Shown here: one piece after another, positions 1 to 5,987 of the stretch
How the letters are laid out: each line of letters opens with the position of its first letter
Numbering within the stretch: position 1 is the first letter of the stretch
Source of the DNA: an uncultured Capnocytophaga sp.
GTDB lineage: Bacteria > Bacteroidota > Bacteroidia > Flavobacteriales > Flavobacteriaceae
DNA: 13,434 nt
Direction of reading: 5' to 3'
NCBI GenBank assembly: GCA_915070235.1
Contig: CAJZFM010000029.1
Location: forward strand, 1-13,434
The notes under the pieces: model-generated
Database searches by the model: none
Seen by the model: only the letters and a program-made list of their open reading frames with translations
What the model was told of the DNA's origin: nothing
Translations under genes and position numbers: made by a program

Positions 1-7
1 TAAACGC

Positions 8-38
8 TTGTAAACAAGACTGGTATTCCTTAATTTTG
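8..38 (+). promoter_or_regulatory. Promoter of the transposase relic
   Basis: A TTG at 8-10 and TAATTTTG at 31-38 are 20 bp apart, which fits the Bacteroidota -33/-7 promoter pattern. The start codon of the transposase remnant follows at 55. The promoter looks intact although the gene is not, so it could still drive transcription rightward into the 3' end of the opposing gene at 357-902. Confidence 0.5.
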
Positions 39-54
39 CAGTTAGGAAAAAAAT

Positions 55-325
55 ATGCAAATGGACAGAAATACCAGTACAGAGGGCAAAGATAGAGAAT
101 TATTATCAAACCTTAAAGGTTTATTTGGGAAAAAATTGAATTTAGCTCGTATAAAATTCGTAACTCTCTTTATATTAGCACTTTGCAAAACAAGAAAGGA
201 TAAAACCAGATGAGAAAAGAGTTATAAGTGTATTCAAATACGGATTAGACTACCTATCTGAGTACCTTTTTAGAGGGGTAAATAAGTTTAAAATCAATTA
301 CTTACAATTTTTGTCCTGTCCTTAG
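55..325 (+). pseudogene. IS4-like transposase with a large internal deletion
   Basis: Two pieces of one transposase lie side by side. Frame one (from ATG 55) reads 52 codons to TGA at 211. It contains LNLARIKFVTLFILALCK, which I recognise as the conserved N-terminal block of IS4-type transposases in Bacteroidota, where the family normally continues with VQTV..EKLA. A second frame, open by about 188 and running to TAG 323-325, reads KPDEKR, then VFKYGLDYLSEYL, and ends LQFLSCP, which resembles the C-terminal tail of the same family. The whole catalytic middle, probably about 300 residues including the DDE residues, is missing, and the junction near 183-195 shifts the frame. This is therefore a dead insertion sequence, not a gene. 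Clear terminal inverted repeats or a target duplication could not be found, and the left end may lie outside the window. The family assignment is from memory of conserved blocks. Confidence 0.75.
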
Positions 326-329
326 TAAA

Positions 330-357
330 ATTTGTTACTTGTCACTTGTCACTATTT
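330..357. repeat. Heptamer array (ACTTGTC type)
   Basis: Four consecutive 7-bp units: ATTTGTT, two perfect copies of ACTTGTC, then ACTATTT. The array ends on the first base of the stop codon (357-359, minus strand) of the membrane-protein gene that follows. Confidence 0.6.
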
Positions 358-902
358 TAGTATCCATCAATGGCTCTAATAACCATTTTATAGCGGTCAT
401 AGTCCGCCCCAGAGACGATTTTCACAGGAGTAACTCCTCTGAAATCCGATGGGGAAAAATACTTCATAAGAAGGAGATAGAAGGTTTTGTTCTGTGTATC
501 TTCATAGACATACATCTGTAGGGGTTGGTTGTTCTTGGACGGTAGGTTCGCCAGCTCTTGGTAGTTGCCTTGTTCCAAAAGTCGAGATAGTTCCTCCACG
601 GTGGTGTGACCAGAATCAAATTTCTTATGTCCTTTTTGTTTGATCTTGGTTTGGGTTTGCTTGTTGTAATAATCAGAAGCAAGGAAGAAACTAATCCCTG
701 CAAAGGCCATACCAGTCCAAGCGATGACACGCCATATCCATAGCTCGCCCACAGGGATAAGGTCAGGCTTTATCATCAGTACCAAGCAAACCGCAAAGAG
801 TAGCCCATAGGTGATTTGCTTTGCTGTATCTGCTTTGAGGACAAATTGTTCTGGGTGAGCCTGAAAGTAGGCTGCCATGTTTTGTGGAAATTCTGTATTC
901 AT
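357..902 (-). CDS. Two-helix membrane protein of unknown function
   Basis: A 181-residue protein that I do not recognise. The N-terminal 25 residues are polar. Two hydrophobic stretches follow at about 30-45 (LLFAVCLVLMI) and 55-76 (WRVIAWTGMAFAGISFFLA), forming a membrane hairpin. A basic loop at about 81-95 (KIKQKGHKK) suggests that the rest faces the cytoplasm. Residues 100-181 form a soluble domain with alternating hydrophobic and polar residues, such as QMYVYEDTQNKTFYLLLMKY. No catalytic motif is visible. The gene is separate from the unit upstream (1063-2840), with a hairpin between them, but its upstream region carries the same duplicated element, at about the same distance from the start, as that unit. 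The two may be co-regulated. The ATG at 902 is the only sensible start. There is high confidence that it is a gene and none on its function. Confidence 0.8.
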   Translation of the reverse strand: MNTEFPQNMAAYFQAHPEQFVLKADTAKQITYGLLFAVCLVLMIKPDLIPVGELWIWRVIAWTGMAFAGISFFLASDYYNKQTQTKIKQKGHKKFDSGHTTVEELSRLLEQGNYQELANLPSKNNQPLQMYVYEDTQNKTFYLLLMKYFSPSDFRGVTPVKIVSGADYDRYKMVIRAIDGY

Positions 903-927
903 TATCTAATAATTTTATATTATTTGG

Positions 928-960
928 CGAAGATAAATAATTTTAAAACTTGTAGGCGAA
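928..960 (-). promoter_or_regulatory. Weak promoter candidate of the 902 gene
   Basis: Read on the minus strand, TATCTTCG at 935-928 matches TAnnTTTG with one mismatch. A TTCG at 960-957 sits 21 bp upstream, where TTTG is expected. The site lies between the duplicated element (962-996) and the start codon at 902. Both boxes are imperfect, so the call is tentative. Confidence 0.3.
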
Positions 961-961
961 G

Positions 962-996
962 AAATCAATATTTGCGGGGGAGGGGTAAATATTCGC
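962..996. repeat. Duplicated upstream element, copy A
   Basis: A 35-bp element nearly identical to 2904-2939. It has AATATTTGC at 967-975, a G-rich middle (five G, one A, four G at 976-985) and AATATTCGC at 988-996. The two nonamers are in direct orientation, 21 bp apart, about two helical turns. The element lies 60 bp upstream of the start at 902. Compared with copy B it has T for C in the first nonamer, lacks one A, and has an A interrupting the G run. Confidence 0.7.
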
Positions 997-1003
997 AATG
1001 ATT

Positions 1004-1059
1004 AAGTGAAAAATGAAAAGTGAAGAGCGCTTTTCACTCTTCACTTTTCGCTTTTTGCT
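1004..1059. repeat. Heptamer array carrying an inverted repeat
   Basis: Eight 7-bp units in unbroken phase. AAGTGAA, AAATGAA and AAGTGAA (1004-1024) lead to GAGCGCT, and then to TTTCACT, CTTCACT, TTTCGCT and TTTTGCT (1032-1059). The first half is roughly the inverse of the second, and this produces the hairpin at 1015-1049. Confidence 0.6.
1015..1049 (-). terminator. Hairpin terminator after the lipoprotein operon
   Basis: A perfect 13-bp stem, GAAAAGTGAAGAG at 1015-1027 with its complement at 1037-1049, and a 9-base loop. On the minus strand it begins 14 bases after the stop codon of the 1063-1674 gene and is followed by ATTTTT. This fits a rho-independent terminator separating the three-gene unit from the 902 gene, although the stem is poor in GC. 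Confidence 0.5.
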
Positions 1060-1062
1060 CAA

Positions 1063-1674
1063 TTAGTCTTCTTCTGGTTCAAATGTCCATTGTCCGTCTT
1101 TCTTCTGAGCCATAACACGATAGTAAGTAGTGGTAGTAGTTCGTGTACGTCCTATAGTTCTTGTCTCGGTAGCTTTACCTATTTCAGTAAATTCCATCTT
1201 GAACCCTACTTCATACTCCCCAGCCTTACCATTGCTAACAAGGAAGATACAAGAGACATTGAAGTTCTCATAATCAGGATACTCATCTTTGAATTTTTCA
1301 ATTCCTTCCTTGATGGTATCCACCACCTTGTCTGCACTGATATCCTTGAGTTTGAAGAGGTCACCTTCTTTTTGAGAATCATCTACCGCTTTGGCTTCGT
1401 CCCATTTTTTAGGAAAATTGAACTCTTGAAGGATAATCTTTCCTTGAGCTTGGTCCCAATACATAAAGCGACCGAAGTCAAGAGTATTTCCCTTGAGTGC
1501 TTCCTCGGATTGGAAGAAGATAAGGTTGAATTCTTTATCCTTTATGGGAGAATCCTCAAATAAGGTGATGATCTGTTTGAAGCCCTCTTTATCGTACATT
1601 ACAGGAGCTTTTTTACCACAAGAGGTAAGGGCGAGCGCCATAATTGCCGCGAAGAAAAGTGTAAGTTTTCTCAT
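1063..1674 (-). CDS. Lipoprotein of unknown function (third gene of unit)
   Basis: A 203-residue protein with a clear lipoprotein signal: MRKL, a hydrophobic stretch, then LTSC with the lipidated cysteine at 19. The residues after it (GKKAPVMYDKE) lack the acidic lipoprotein export signal known for surface lipoproteins in Capnocytophaga, so a periplasm-facing location is more likely. The mature part is mixed alpha/beta. A Thr/Arg-rich strand near 170-186 (TIGRTRTTTTTYY) is followed by an acidic C-terminal end. No enzymatic motif is visible. It starts 25 bp after the end of another small lipoprotein gene with a similar signal peptide and is the last gene of a three-gene unit. A solute-binding or envelope-stress role would be pure guesswork. 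The start is supported by the signal peptide. Confidence 0.85.
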   Translation of the reverse strand: MRKLTLFFAAIMALALTSCGKKAPVMYDKEGFKQIITLFEDSPIKDKEFNLIFFQSEEALKGNTLDFGRFMYWDQAQGKIILQEFNFPKKWDEAKAVDDSQKEGDLFKLKDISADKVVDTIKEGIEKFKDEYPDYENFNVSCIFLVSNGKAGEYEVGFKMEFTEIGKATETRTIGRTRTTTTTYYRVMAQKKDGQWTFEPEED

Positions 1675-1699
1675 GTTAGTTTGATTTTTATAAGTGATA

Positions 1700-2356
1700 T
1701 TATTTTTCAGAAACTAATTTTCCTTCTGCGTCAAAGACAAAGGTTTTATAATCTCCTTTTTGAATATTTTGCCCTTCTTTGGCAGCAGTTTTAAAAGTGG
1801 TTGTAAAGGCTAAGGTTTCTTGGTCTTTTTCTATTTGCCACTCTGAGATATAGGAGGTAGAATTAGCTTTTTCCTTAACAGCCTTAATCATCTCAGGAAG
1901 TTTTGCCACAAGAGGTTTTACCTCTGGGTAGGAGAAAAGCAGGTCTTGGTACTGCTCATACTTGGCACGCTTGCCTTCGTCGGTTTTAAGGACAATCATC
2001 TCTCCTCCTAAGTAGCGGAGGTGCTCGTTGTCATAATTGGCTTCAGCAGACTTCAAGGTGTTTTTTTCCTTGTCATCAAGAGCGAAAACCTTTACCTCAC
2101 AGGTTTTATCTCTGAAGGTAGTGTTGATAAAATAAATTTGGAGGGTATCGAGTTTGATACCTTTCTTTTCTATCAGTTTGTCAAAAGTGTTTTCAAAATC
2201 ACCAGCATCGGTACCTACGATACCTTTGGCATAGTCGTAATTGGCATCATCAACACCAGTGACACTTTTGGCCAAACTACTGACACCTTTTTTCCAATCA
2301 CAATTGGCAAAGGTGATGGCCACTAAGGCTACTACTAAAAGGGTGAGTTTTTTCAT
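1700..2356 (-). CDS. Lipoprotein of unknown function (second gene of unit)
   Basis: A 218-residue protein with a type II signal peptide, MKKLTLLVVALVAITFANC, whose lipidated cysteine is residue 19 and is followed by DWKKG. The mature protein is rich in Lys, Glu and Asp, with short hydrophobic strands such as LDTLQIYFINTTF and KTFVFDAEGKLV. It is probably a small soluble alpha/beta domain tethered to a membrane. No known motif was recognised. The gene begins 16 bp after the 155-residue protein gene and ends 25 bp before the next lipoprotein gene, so one transcript is likely. The signal peptide resembles that of its downstream neighbour (both begin M-K/R-K-L-T-L), but the mature parts are not obviously alike. 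Confidence 0.85.
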   Translation of the reverse strand: MKKLTLLVVALVAITFANCDWKKGVSSLAKSVTGVDDANYDYAKGIVGTDAGDFENTFDKLIEKKGIKLDTLQIYFINTTFRDKTCEVKVFALDDKEKNTLKSAEANYDNEHLRYLGGEMIVLKTDEGKRAKYEQYQDLLFSYPEVKPLVAKLPEMIKAVKEKANSTSYISEWQIEKDQETLAFTTTFKTAAKEGQNIQKGDYKTFVFDAEGKLVSEK

Positions 2357-2372
2357 ATAGGGTAAGGGATTT

Positions 2373-2840
2373 TTATTTGTTTCTTTTCCAAAGGGCAGAG
2401 ATACCTACATTTTGGTCTTTCTGTTGTACAGGGTATTTGCTATTGATAGCCTCTAAAATATCTCCATCAAAATCCTTATTACTACCATAGATGGTTTGGA
2501 TAATCCAACGGCCAATCATACCGCCTTCGTTGTAGAGCCCCTTGAGCCACCACTTCATAGTAGAGCGGTCAAAGCCTAAGTAAGTGTCCTCGCGAGACAT
2601 GTCCTCGGTCATAGGAGCATGCTTTACGGTAATAAAAGTACGGTGATAAGCGTTTTTGGCCACGAAGATACGATCTTCTGAGGCAGAAGTTCCCAAAAAC
2701 TGAGCAGCAGCATTGCCTTTTTTGATGAACTCCACTTTGTACTTGTCGCCTAATTTTTCTTTGATGACTTCAAAGAGGTCTTGCAAAGGCACCTTGCCTT
2801 CCAAGAATGTAATGGTGATATTCTTGTCCAATAGTCCCAT
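2373..2840 (-). CDS. Cytoplasmic protein of unknown function (first gene of unit)
   Basis: A 155-residue protein without signal peptide or membrane segment. Residues 8-40 (ITITFLEGKVPLQDLFEVIKEKLGDKYKVEF) suggest a strand-helix-strand start. A Trp-rich segment (MKWWLKGLYNEGGMIGRW, about 95-112) is distinctive, and residues 120-136 (SNKDFDGDILEAINSKY) look helical. I do not recognise the family. It heads a tight three-gene unit with two small lipoproteins, a pairing that could link a cytoplasmic component to the envelope, but this is inference. Its upstream region has a good -7 box, the duplicated element and a run of ten Gs, so expression may be variable. The ATG at 2840 is supported by the promoter about 30 bp upstream. 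Confidence 0.8.
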   Translation of the reverse strand: MGLLDKNITITFLEGKVPLQDLFEVIKEKLGDKYKVEFIKKGNAAAQFLGTSASEDRIFVAKNAYHRTFITVKHAPMTEDMSREDTYLGFDRSTMKWWLKGLYNEGGMIGRWIIQTIYGSNKDFDGDILEAINSKYPVQQKDQNVGISALWKRNK

Positions 2841-2869
2841 AATGACTTGTATTTAAGATTATTTAGTGG

Positions 2870-2906
2870 CAAAATTACATGAAATTTACTGAAATAGAAA
2901 AACAAA
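2870..2906 (-). promoter_or_regulatory. Promoter of the three-gene lipoprotein unit
   Basis: On the minus strand TAATTTTG at 2877-2870 is a perfect -7 box, 29 bp upstream of the start codon at 2840. The nearest TTTG (2906-2903) is 25 bp further up, longer than the usual 19-21, and it abuts the duplicated element. An activator bound at that element could compensate for the poor spacing. Confidence 0.45.
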
Positions 2907-2939
2907 TCAATATTCGCAGGGGGGGGGGTAAATATTCGC
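2904..2939. repeat. Duplicated upstream element, copy B, with ten-G run
   Basis: A 36-bp element nearly identical to 962-996. AATATTCGC occurs at 2909-2917 and again at 2931-2939, 22 bp apart in the same orientation, with ten uninterrupted Gs at 2919-2928 between them. It lies 63 bp upstream of the start at 2840, almost the same distance as copy A from its gene. This suggests a shared operator with two half-sites on one face of the helix; a dispersed repeat is the alternative. Confidence 0.7.
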
Positions 2940-2944
2940 GGCTA

Positions 2945-3024
2945 AACAAGCGAAAAGTGAAAAGCGCTCTTCACTATTCACGCTTCACTTTTCACCTTTT
3001 AGAGTTTGATAATTAACAATTAAA
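2945..3024. repeat. Heptamer array between divergent genes
   Basis: Tandem 7-bp units run in one phase from 2945. GAAAAGT and GAAAAGC (2952-2965) are followed by GCTCTTC, ACTATTC, ACGCTTC and ACTTTTC (to 2993), and then the array changes to AATTAAC and AATTAAA (3011-3024). The arms GAAAAGTGAAAAGCG (2952-2966) and CGCTTCACTTTTC (2981-2993) can pair as a hairpin with a two-base bulge. The last units abut the promoter of the toxin-antitoxin gene. Confidence 0.55.
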
Positions 3025-3036
3025 TTTGTACTTTTG
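3006..3036 (+). promoter_or_regulatory. Promoter of the 3060 antitoxin gene
   Basis: TTG at 3006-3008 and TACTTTTG at 3029-3036 are separated by 20 bp, a good Bacteroidota promoter. Transcription should start about 3042, giving a leader of only about 18 bases to the ATG at 3060. The stretch from 3011 to 3037 is nearly identical to the bioB promoter region at 11737-11764. Confidence 0.65.
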
Positions 3037-3059
3037 CACATGATTTAAATACTATCAGA

Positions 3060-3335
3060 ATGGAGACTTTGATACCTAATAAAGAATGTATGAACACTGT
3101 GTTATTACAAGCAAAGGTGCAAGAGTCAGATGTGCCTTATATAGAACGATTTCTTAGAGGAATTGCTACAGAGGTCTCTTTCGGTGAAGAAACTGATTTT
3201 TTTGAAGAACTGACAGAGGAAGATATTCAGAAAATAGAGAAAGGAAGAGAGCAAATACAACAAGGTATGAGTATCAGTAGTCAGGATTTGCAAAAAGAAA
3301 CCAGAGAGAAATATGGAAGTAAAATGGGCTATTGA
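3060..3335 (+). CDS. Antitoxin-like protein of a broken toxin-antitoxin pair
   Basis: A 91-residue acidic protein. The C-terminal part (EELTEEDIQKIEKGREQIQQ, then GMSISSQDL and EKYG) matches in pattern the antitoxin at 8720-8989 (EEELRAVEEGLRDIEAGNIVSHEEV). Both start with MNT followed by a short strand and then an IERFLRGI or IVNFLENI helix, so they are paralogues. That alignment favours a start at Met 11 (ATG 3090, 81 residues), while the promoter also allows the ATG at 3060, which is kept here. In intact loci such proteins bind and neutralise a RelE/ParE-type toxin and repress their own promoter. Here the toxin gene overlaps the last 23 bases but is cut short. The protein may survive as an orphan antitoxin able to neutralise related toxins. 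Confidence 0.7.
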   Translation: METLIPNKECMNTVLLQAKVQESDVPYIERFLRGIATEVSFGEETDFFEELTEEDIQKIEKGREQIQQGMSISSQDLQKETREKYGSKMGY

Positions 3336-3408
3336 TGCCAAAAACGACTATCACAATACACTTGATTATTGGTATGAGCACAATGGTTATTTATCCATTC
3401 CTCATTAA
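3313..3408 (+). pseudogene. Truncated RelE/ParE-type toxin
   Basis: An ATG at 3313, inside the end of the antitoxin gene, opens a 31-codon frame. It begins MEVKWAIDAKNDYHNTLDYW and ends with a TAA at 3406-3408. The pattern (VKW, A, a Y pair, I/L..W, E.N) is the first helix-containing segment of RelE/ParE toxins and lines up with SITWSHKANIQYYNILTFWAENN of the intact toxin at 8430-8741. A normal toxin has about 100 residues, so roughly 70, including the basic catalytic or gyrase-binding part, are lost. Family likeness stops at about 3387, and the last codons are antisense to the end of the response regulator gene (stop at 3391). The break therefore lies almost exactly at that gene's stop codon, as expected from a deletion or recombination joint. 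The fragment should be inactive. Confidence 0.7.
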
Positions 3409-4131
3409 CCACTTTTGCACCTGCTCCCTACGGCGTTCGGCCACGGGGATACGCTCACCTGTGGTCAGCTCCAAAACGCCTTCTTTGTAATACTTTCGCA
3501 CATAGCGAGCATTGACCAAATAGGACTGATGAGAGCGTATGAACTGTGAGGGAGGCAAAAGTCCTTCATATACCTTGATGACCTTGCTGACCAAGATCTT
3601 CTTTCCGTCGTCAAGGTAAAAAGTGGTGTAGCCCTTATCACTCTGCAAGTAGATAATCTTCTCTATAGGCACTACATCTATTCCTTCGGCGGTGGAAAGA
3701 GAGATTCTACTTATTTGACTTTTATCGGCTATATATTGTAAGGCAAGTTGCAGCTGGGAGGCTGCGACCTTGAACTGTTCTTTCTTCTGATAACATCTCA
3801 GCAGGGTTTGGTTGAAGAATGTTTCCTCAATAGGCTTAAGCAAATAGGCAAAGGCACCTAAGTTCAGTGCCTCTATGGCAAACTGGCTATAGGCGGTGAT
3901 AAAGATAAGCTGTAGGTGTTCCGTTTCTATCTCGGAAAAAAGGGTTAGACTATTCCCATCTGAGAGTTGTATGTCCGAGAGTACCAGATCGGGAGATAAG
4001 GCAGGAATCTCCTCCCTTGCGGTGGCTATATTCGAGCTATAGCCTACTGTTTGGGCAAAAGGGAGCTTTTCTACAAGGGCAATGAGATAACTGAGTATAT
4101 TCGGTTCGTCTTCTAAAATATACACTTTCAT
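3391..4131 (-). CDS. LytTR-family response regulator
   Basis: A 246-residue two-component regulator. Residues 1-115 are a receiver domain: acidic pair D8/E9 near the N-terminus, phosphoacceptor D53 (LVLSDIQLSDG), T79 (LIFITAYSQ) and K99 (YLLKP). Residues about 140-246 form a LytTR DNA-binding domain (EKIIYLQSDKGYTTFYLDDG, then FIRSHQSYLVN, then GERIPVAERRR). The start is Met at 4131 and not the in-frame Met nine codons earlier. Its ATG overlaps the kinase stop codon by 4 bases (ATGA), typical of translational coupling, and the earlier Met would lie inside the kinase gene. It receives phosphate from the adjoining histidine kinase (4128-5987). The target genes are unknown. The C-terminal end faces the truncated toxin on the other strand. 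Confidence 0.93.
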   Translation of the reverse strand: MKVYILEDEPNILSYLIALVEKLPFAQTVGYSSNIATAREEIPALSPDLVLSDIQLSDGNSLTLFSEIETEHLQLIFITAYSQFAIEALNLGAFAYLLKPIEETFFNQTLLRCYQKKEQFKVAASQLQLALQYIADKSQISRISLSTAEGIDVVPIEKIIYLQSDKGYTTFYLDDGKKILVSKVIKVYEGLLPPSQFIRSHQSYLVNARYVRKYYKEGVLELTTGERIPVAERRREQVQKWLMRNG

Positions 4132-5987
4132 AAAATAGGGATTACTAAGGTTATACAATATCCGCTTTCAGGGGCTTTTCGTGGGGCAGCGGTAAGGTAG
4201 GCGTTGTTCTTTTCGGTTTGGTTAAAGAGCAAATCCAATCGCTCTTGGGTAATGGTCTGTGAAAGGGATTTCTTATGAGGGGAGGCAGAGGTCTTGCCAC
4301 AACCATTGTCGGTAAGGGTGATATGGAGCTTTCCTGCACCTTCTGCTATATGTAGTAAAAGCAGTCCCTTATAGCTTAGGTGCTTAAATCCATGTTCTAT
4401 GGCATTCTCTACCAAAGGCTGTAAGAGCATAGGAGGAATCTGGTAAGTATCGGTATCCAAAGTGGTATCCACCTGAAAGTCAAAACGGTCGGGATAACGC
4501 AGCTGTTGGAGCTTTACATAGGCGTGGAGGGCGTCGATCTCCTCTGTCAGGGAGATAGTCTCCTCTCGGTTGAGTTCCAACATCTTTCTCAGATAGGAGG
4601 AAAAGGTAACCAAGTAATCATTGGCCAAGCTATTTTGTTGTGTTTGGATAAGTCCTTGTAGGTTGGCAATGGCATTGTAGATAAAATGAGGGTTGAGTTG
4701 TTGCTGGCGTAGTTGCTGGGCAAGAAGCAATTGCTTGTTCTCGGCAGAGAGTTGCTTGTTCTGTGCCTTAAGCAAATACCGTTTGTAGCTCAAATAAGAG
4801 GCTATACCTATGATGACAAGCAGCAGCAGTATACCCCCTATTAGGATACGCTGTTGAGAGATAGTACGCTGGTTAAGCTCATTGCTTATAGAGAGTGTTT
4901 TTATTTTGAAATCCTTTCTCTCGGACTGAAATTGGGCTAAGAGTTCTTGGTTCTTTTCGTTTTGTATCTGCTTTTCGCGCTGTACCAAAAGCTGATACAT
5001 AGTATCAACAGCATAGTAGGCTGCTCGGTAGTCTCCCTTGAGACGATAGGCTTCTTTTAGGTTCCAATAATAGGAATTAGACACTAAGGAATCGGTAGAA
5101 CGACTCAGGCGGATAGCCTCCTTGGAGTAGTATATAGCTGAATCGTATTGCTTATTGGCTAAAAACACCCCTGCCATATTCACGAGTAGGGGAGCAGAGG
5201 TTTCATGATGCTTTTGTGCTTTGTGGTAGCGTTGTTTCATCAGCTTCAGCGACTGGATATTCTTGCCAGTGAGCTTGTAGTATTCCGCTTCGAACTCCTC
5301 CAATCGCCTTAGAGCATAGGGTTCGTTGAGCTTTAGGGCTAAGGGGACAGCCAAGGCGTAATACCGCTGAAAGTCTCCAAGATTCTTCTCCGTTAGGGCA
5401 ATCATACAGAGAATGTCGTAATAACGCTGAGCAATGCGTGGATGCTGGCCAAAGGGGCAAGTGGCACGGTATAGGTCAAGGTATTGTTTGCATTGGGGAT
5501 AGTCATGGTTCAGGTAGCAGTACTTGGCCAGCATCTCATAACACTTATAGAGGGAGCGAAGCGATAACCTTTCGGCCTCTTGGGTCTTTTCCACCATGAG
5601 TTTCATTGCCTGATGAGGGGCCAAGCGTTTGTCCTCTCGGCCATACTGCGAAGTCTCCAAGAAAGCGAGCATAGATAGCTCTCGCTCTTGAGGCAGGGGG
5701 TGCAATTGTTCTATATAATAGGAGAGACTATCGCTCTTGAGCTGTTGTAGGAGCTTTATCTTTAGCAGCTTATACCCTGTGGTGGGGACAGGCTTAGGGT
5801 AATTATGCTCAATGAATTGTACTATGGCAGCTTGGCGATGCTCCATCTTTGTCGTATCCAAAGCTAATAAGAACGCTACCACCTCTGTGTCCCGACTAGC
5901 AGAGATAGGGCTTTGGGGGAGCTCTTGGGCATAAGAGCTACCTATACATAAAAGCAAAAGAAGAATACGATATATGTGATTAGTCAT
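4128..5987 (-). CDS. Membrane sensor histidine kinase, LytS/YehU-like
   Basis: A 619-residue kinase counted from Met at 5987. The ORF is open upstream to 6035, but those codons lie inside the hydrolase gene, and only the Met at 5987 gives a proper signal peptide (HIYRILLLLLCIGSSYAQ). Residues about 25-340 are a helical periplasmic sensor made of TPR-like repeats (for example YDSAIYYSKEAIRLSR and GDYRAAYYAVDTMYQL). One membrane helix follows at about 380-402 (LIGGILLLLVIIGIASYL) and then a Gln-rich coiled coil. The His_kinase domain has QQQLNPHFIYNAIANLQ with phosphoacceptor H434. The ATP-binding domain has LVENAIEHGF (N528) and DNGCG (D560). It overlaps the upstream hydrolase gene by 8 bases and the regulator by 4. 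Its signal is unknown; this architecture is common in Bacteroidota. Confidence 0.92.
   Translation of the reverse strand: MTNHIYRILLLLLCIGSSYAQELPQSPISASRDTEVVAFLLALDTTKMEHRQAAIVQFIEHNYPKPVPTTGYKLLKIKLLQQLKSDSLSYYIEQLHPLPQERELSMLAFLETSQYGREDKRLAPHQAMKLMVEKTQEAERLSLRSLYKCYEMLAKYCYLNHDYPQCKQYLDLYRATCPFGQHPRIAQRYYDILCMIALTEKNLGDFQRYYALAVPLALKLNEPYALRRLEEFEAEYYKLTGKNIQSLKLMKQRYHKAQKHHETSAPLLVNMAGVFLANKQYDSAIYYSKEAIRLSRSTDSLVSNSYYWNLKEAYRLKGDYRAAYYAVDTMYQLLVQREKQIQNEKNQELLAQFQSERKDFKIKTLSISNELNQRTISQQRILIGGILLLLVIIGIASYLSYKRYLLKAQNKQLSAENKQLLLAQQLRQQQLNPHFIYNAIANLQGLIQTQQNSLANDYLVTFSSYLRKMLELNREETISLTEEIDALHAYVKLQQLRYPDRFDFQVDTTLDTDTYQIPPMLLQPLVENAIEHGFKHLSYKGLLLLHIAEGAGKLHITLTDNGCGKTSASPHKKSLSQTITQERLDLLFNQTEKNNAYLTAAPRKAPESGYCITLVIPIL

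Noticed and set aside
1090..1563. 157-codon open frame on the plus strand
   Set aside because: It is antisense to the lipoprotein gene at 1063-1674, which has a clear signal peptide and good spacing to its neighbours. The plus-strand product has low-complexity Ser/Cys/Phe composition and no promoter.
2021..2326. 101-codon open frame on the plus strand
   Set aside because: It is antisense to the lipoprotein gene at 1700-2356 and has no start context or family likeness.
3391..4158. Longer response regulator starting at 4158
   Set aside because: The additional nine residues would be encoded inside the kinase gene, whereas the Met at 4131 overlaps the kinase stop as ATGA and begins exactly at the receiver fold.
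5203..5460. 85-codon open frame on the minus strand
   Set aside because: It lies wholly inside the kinase gene in another frame; the composition is atypical and there is no supporting motif.
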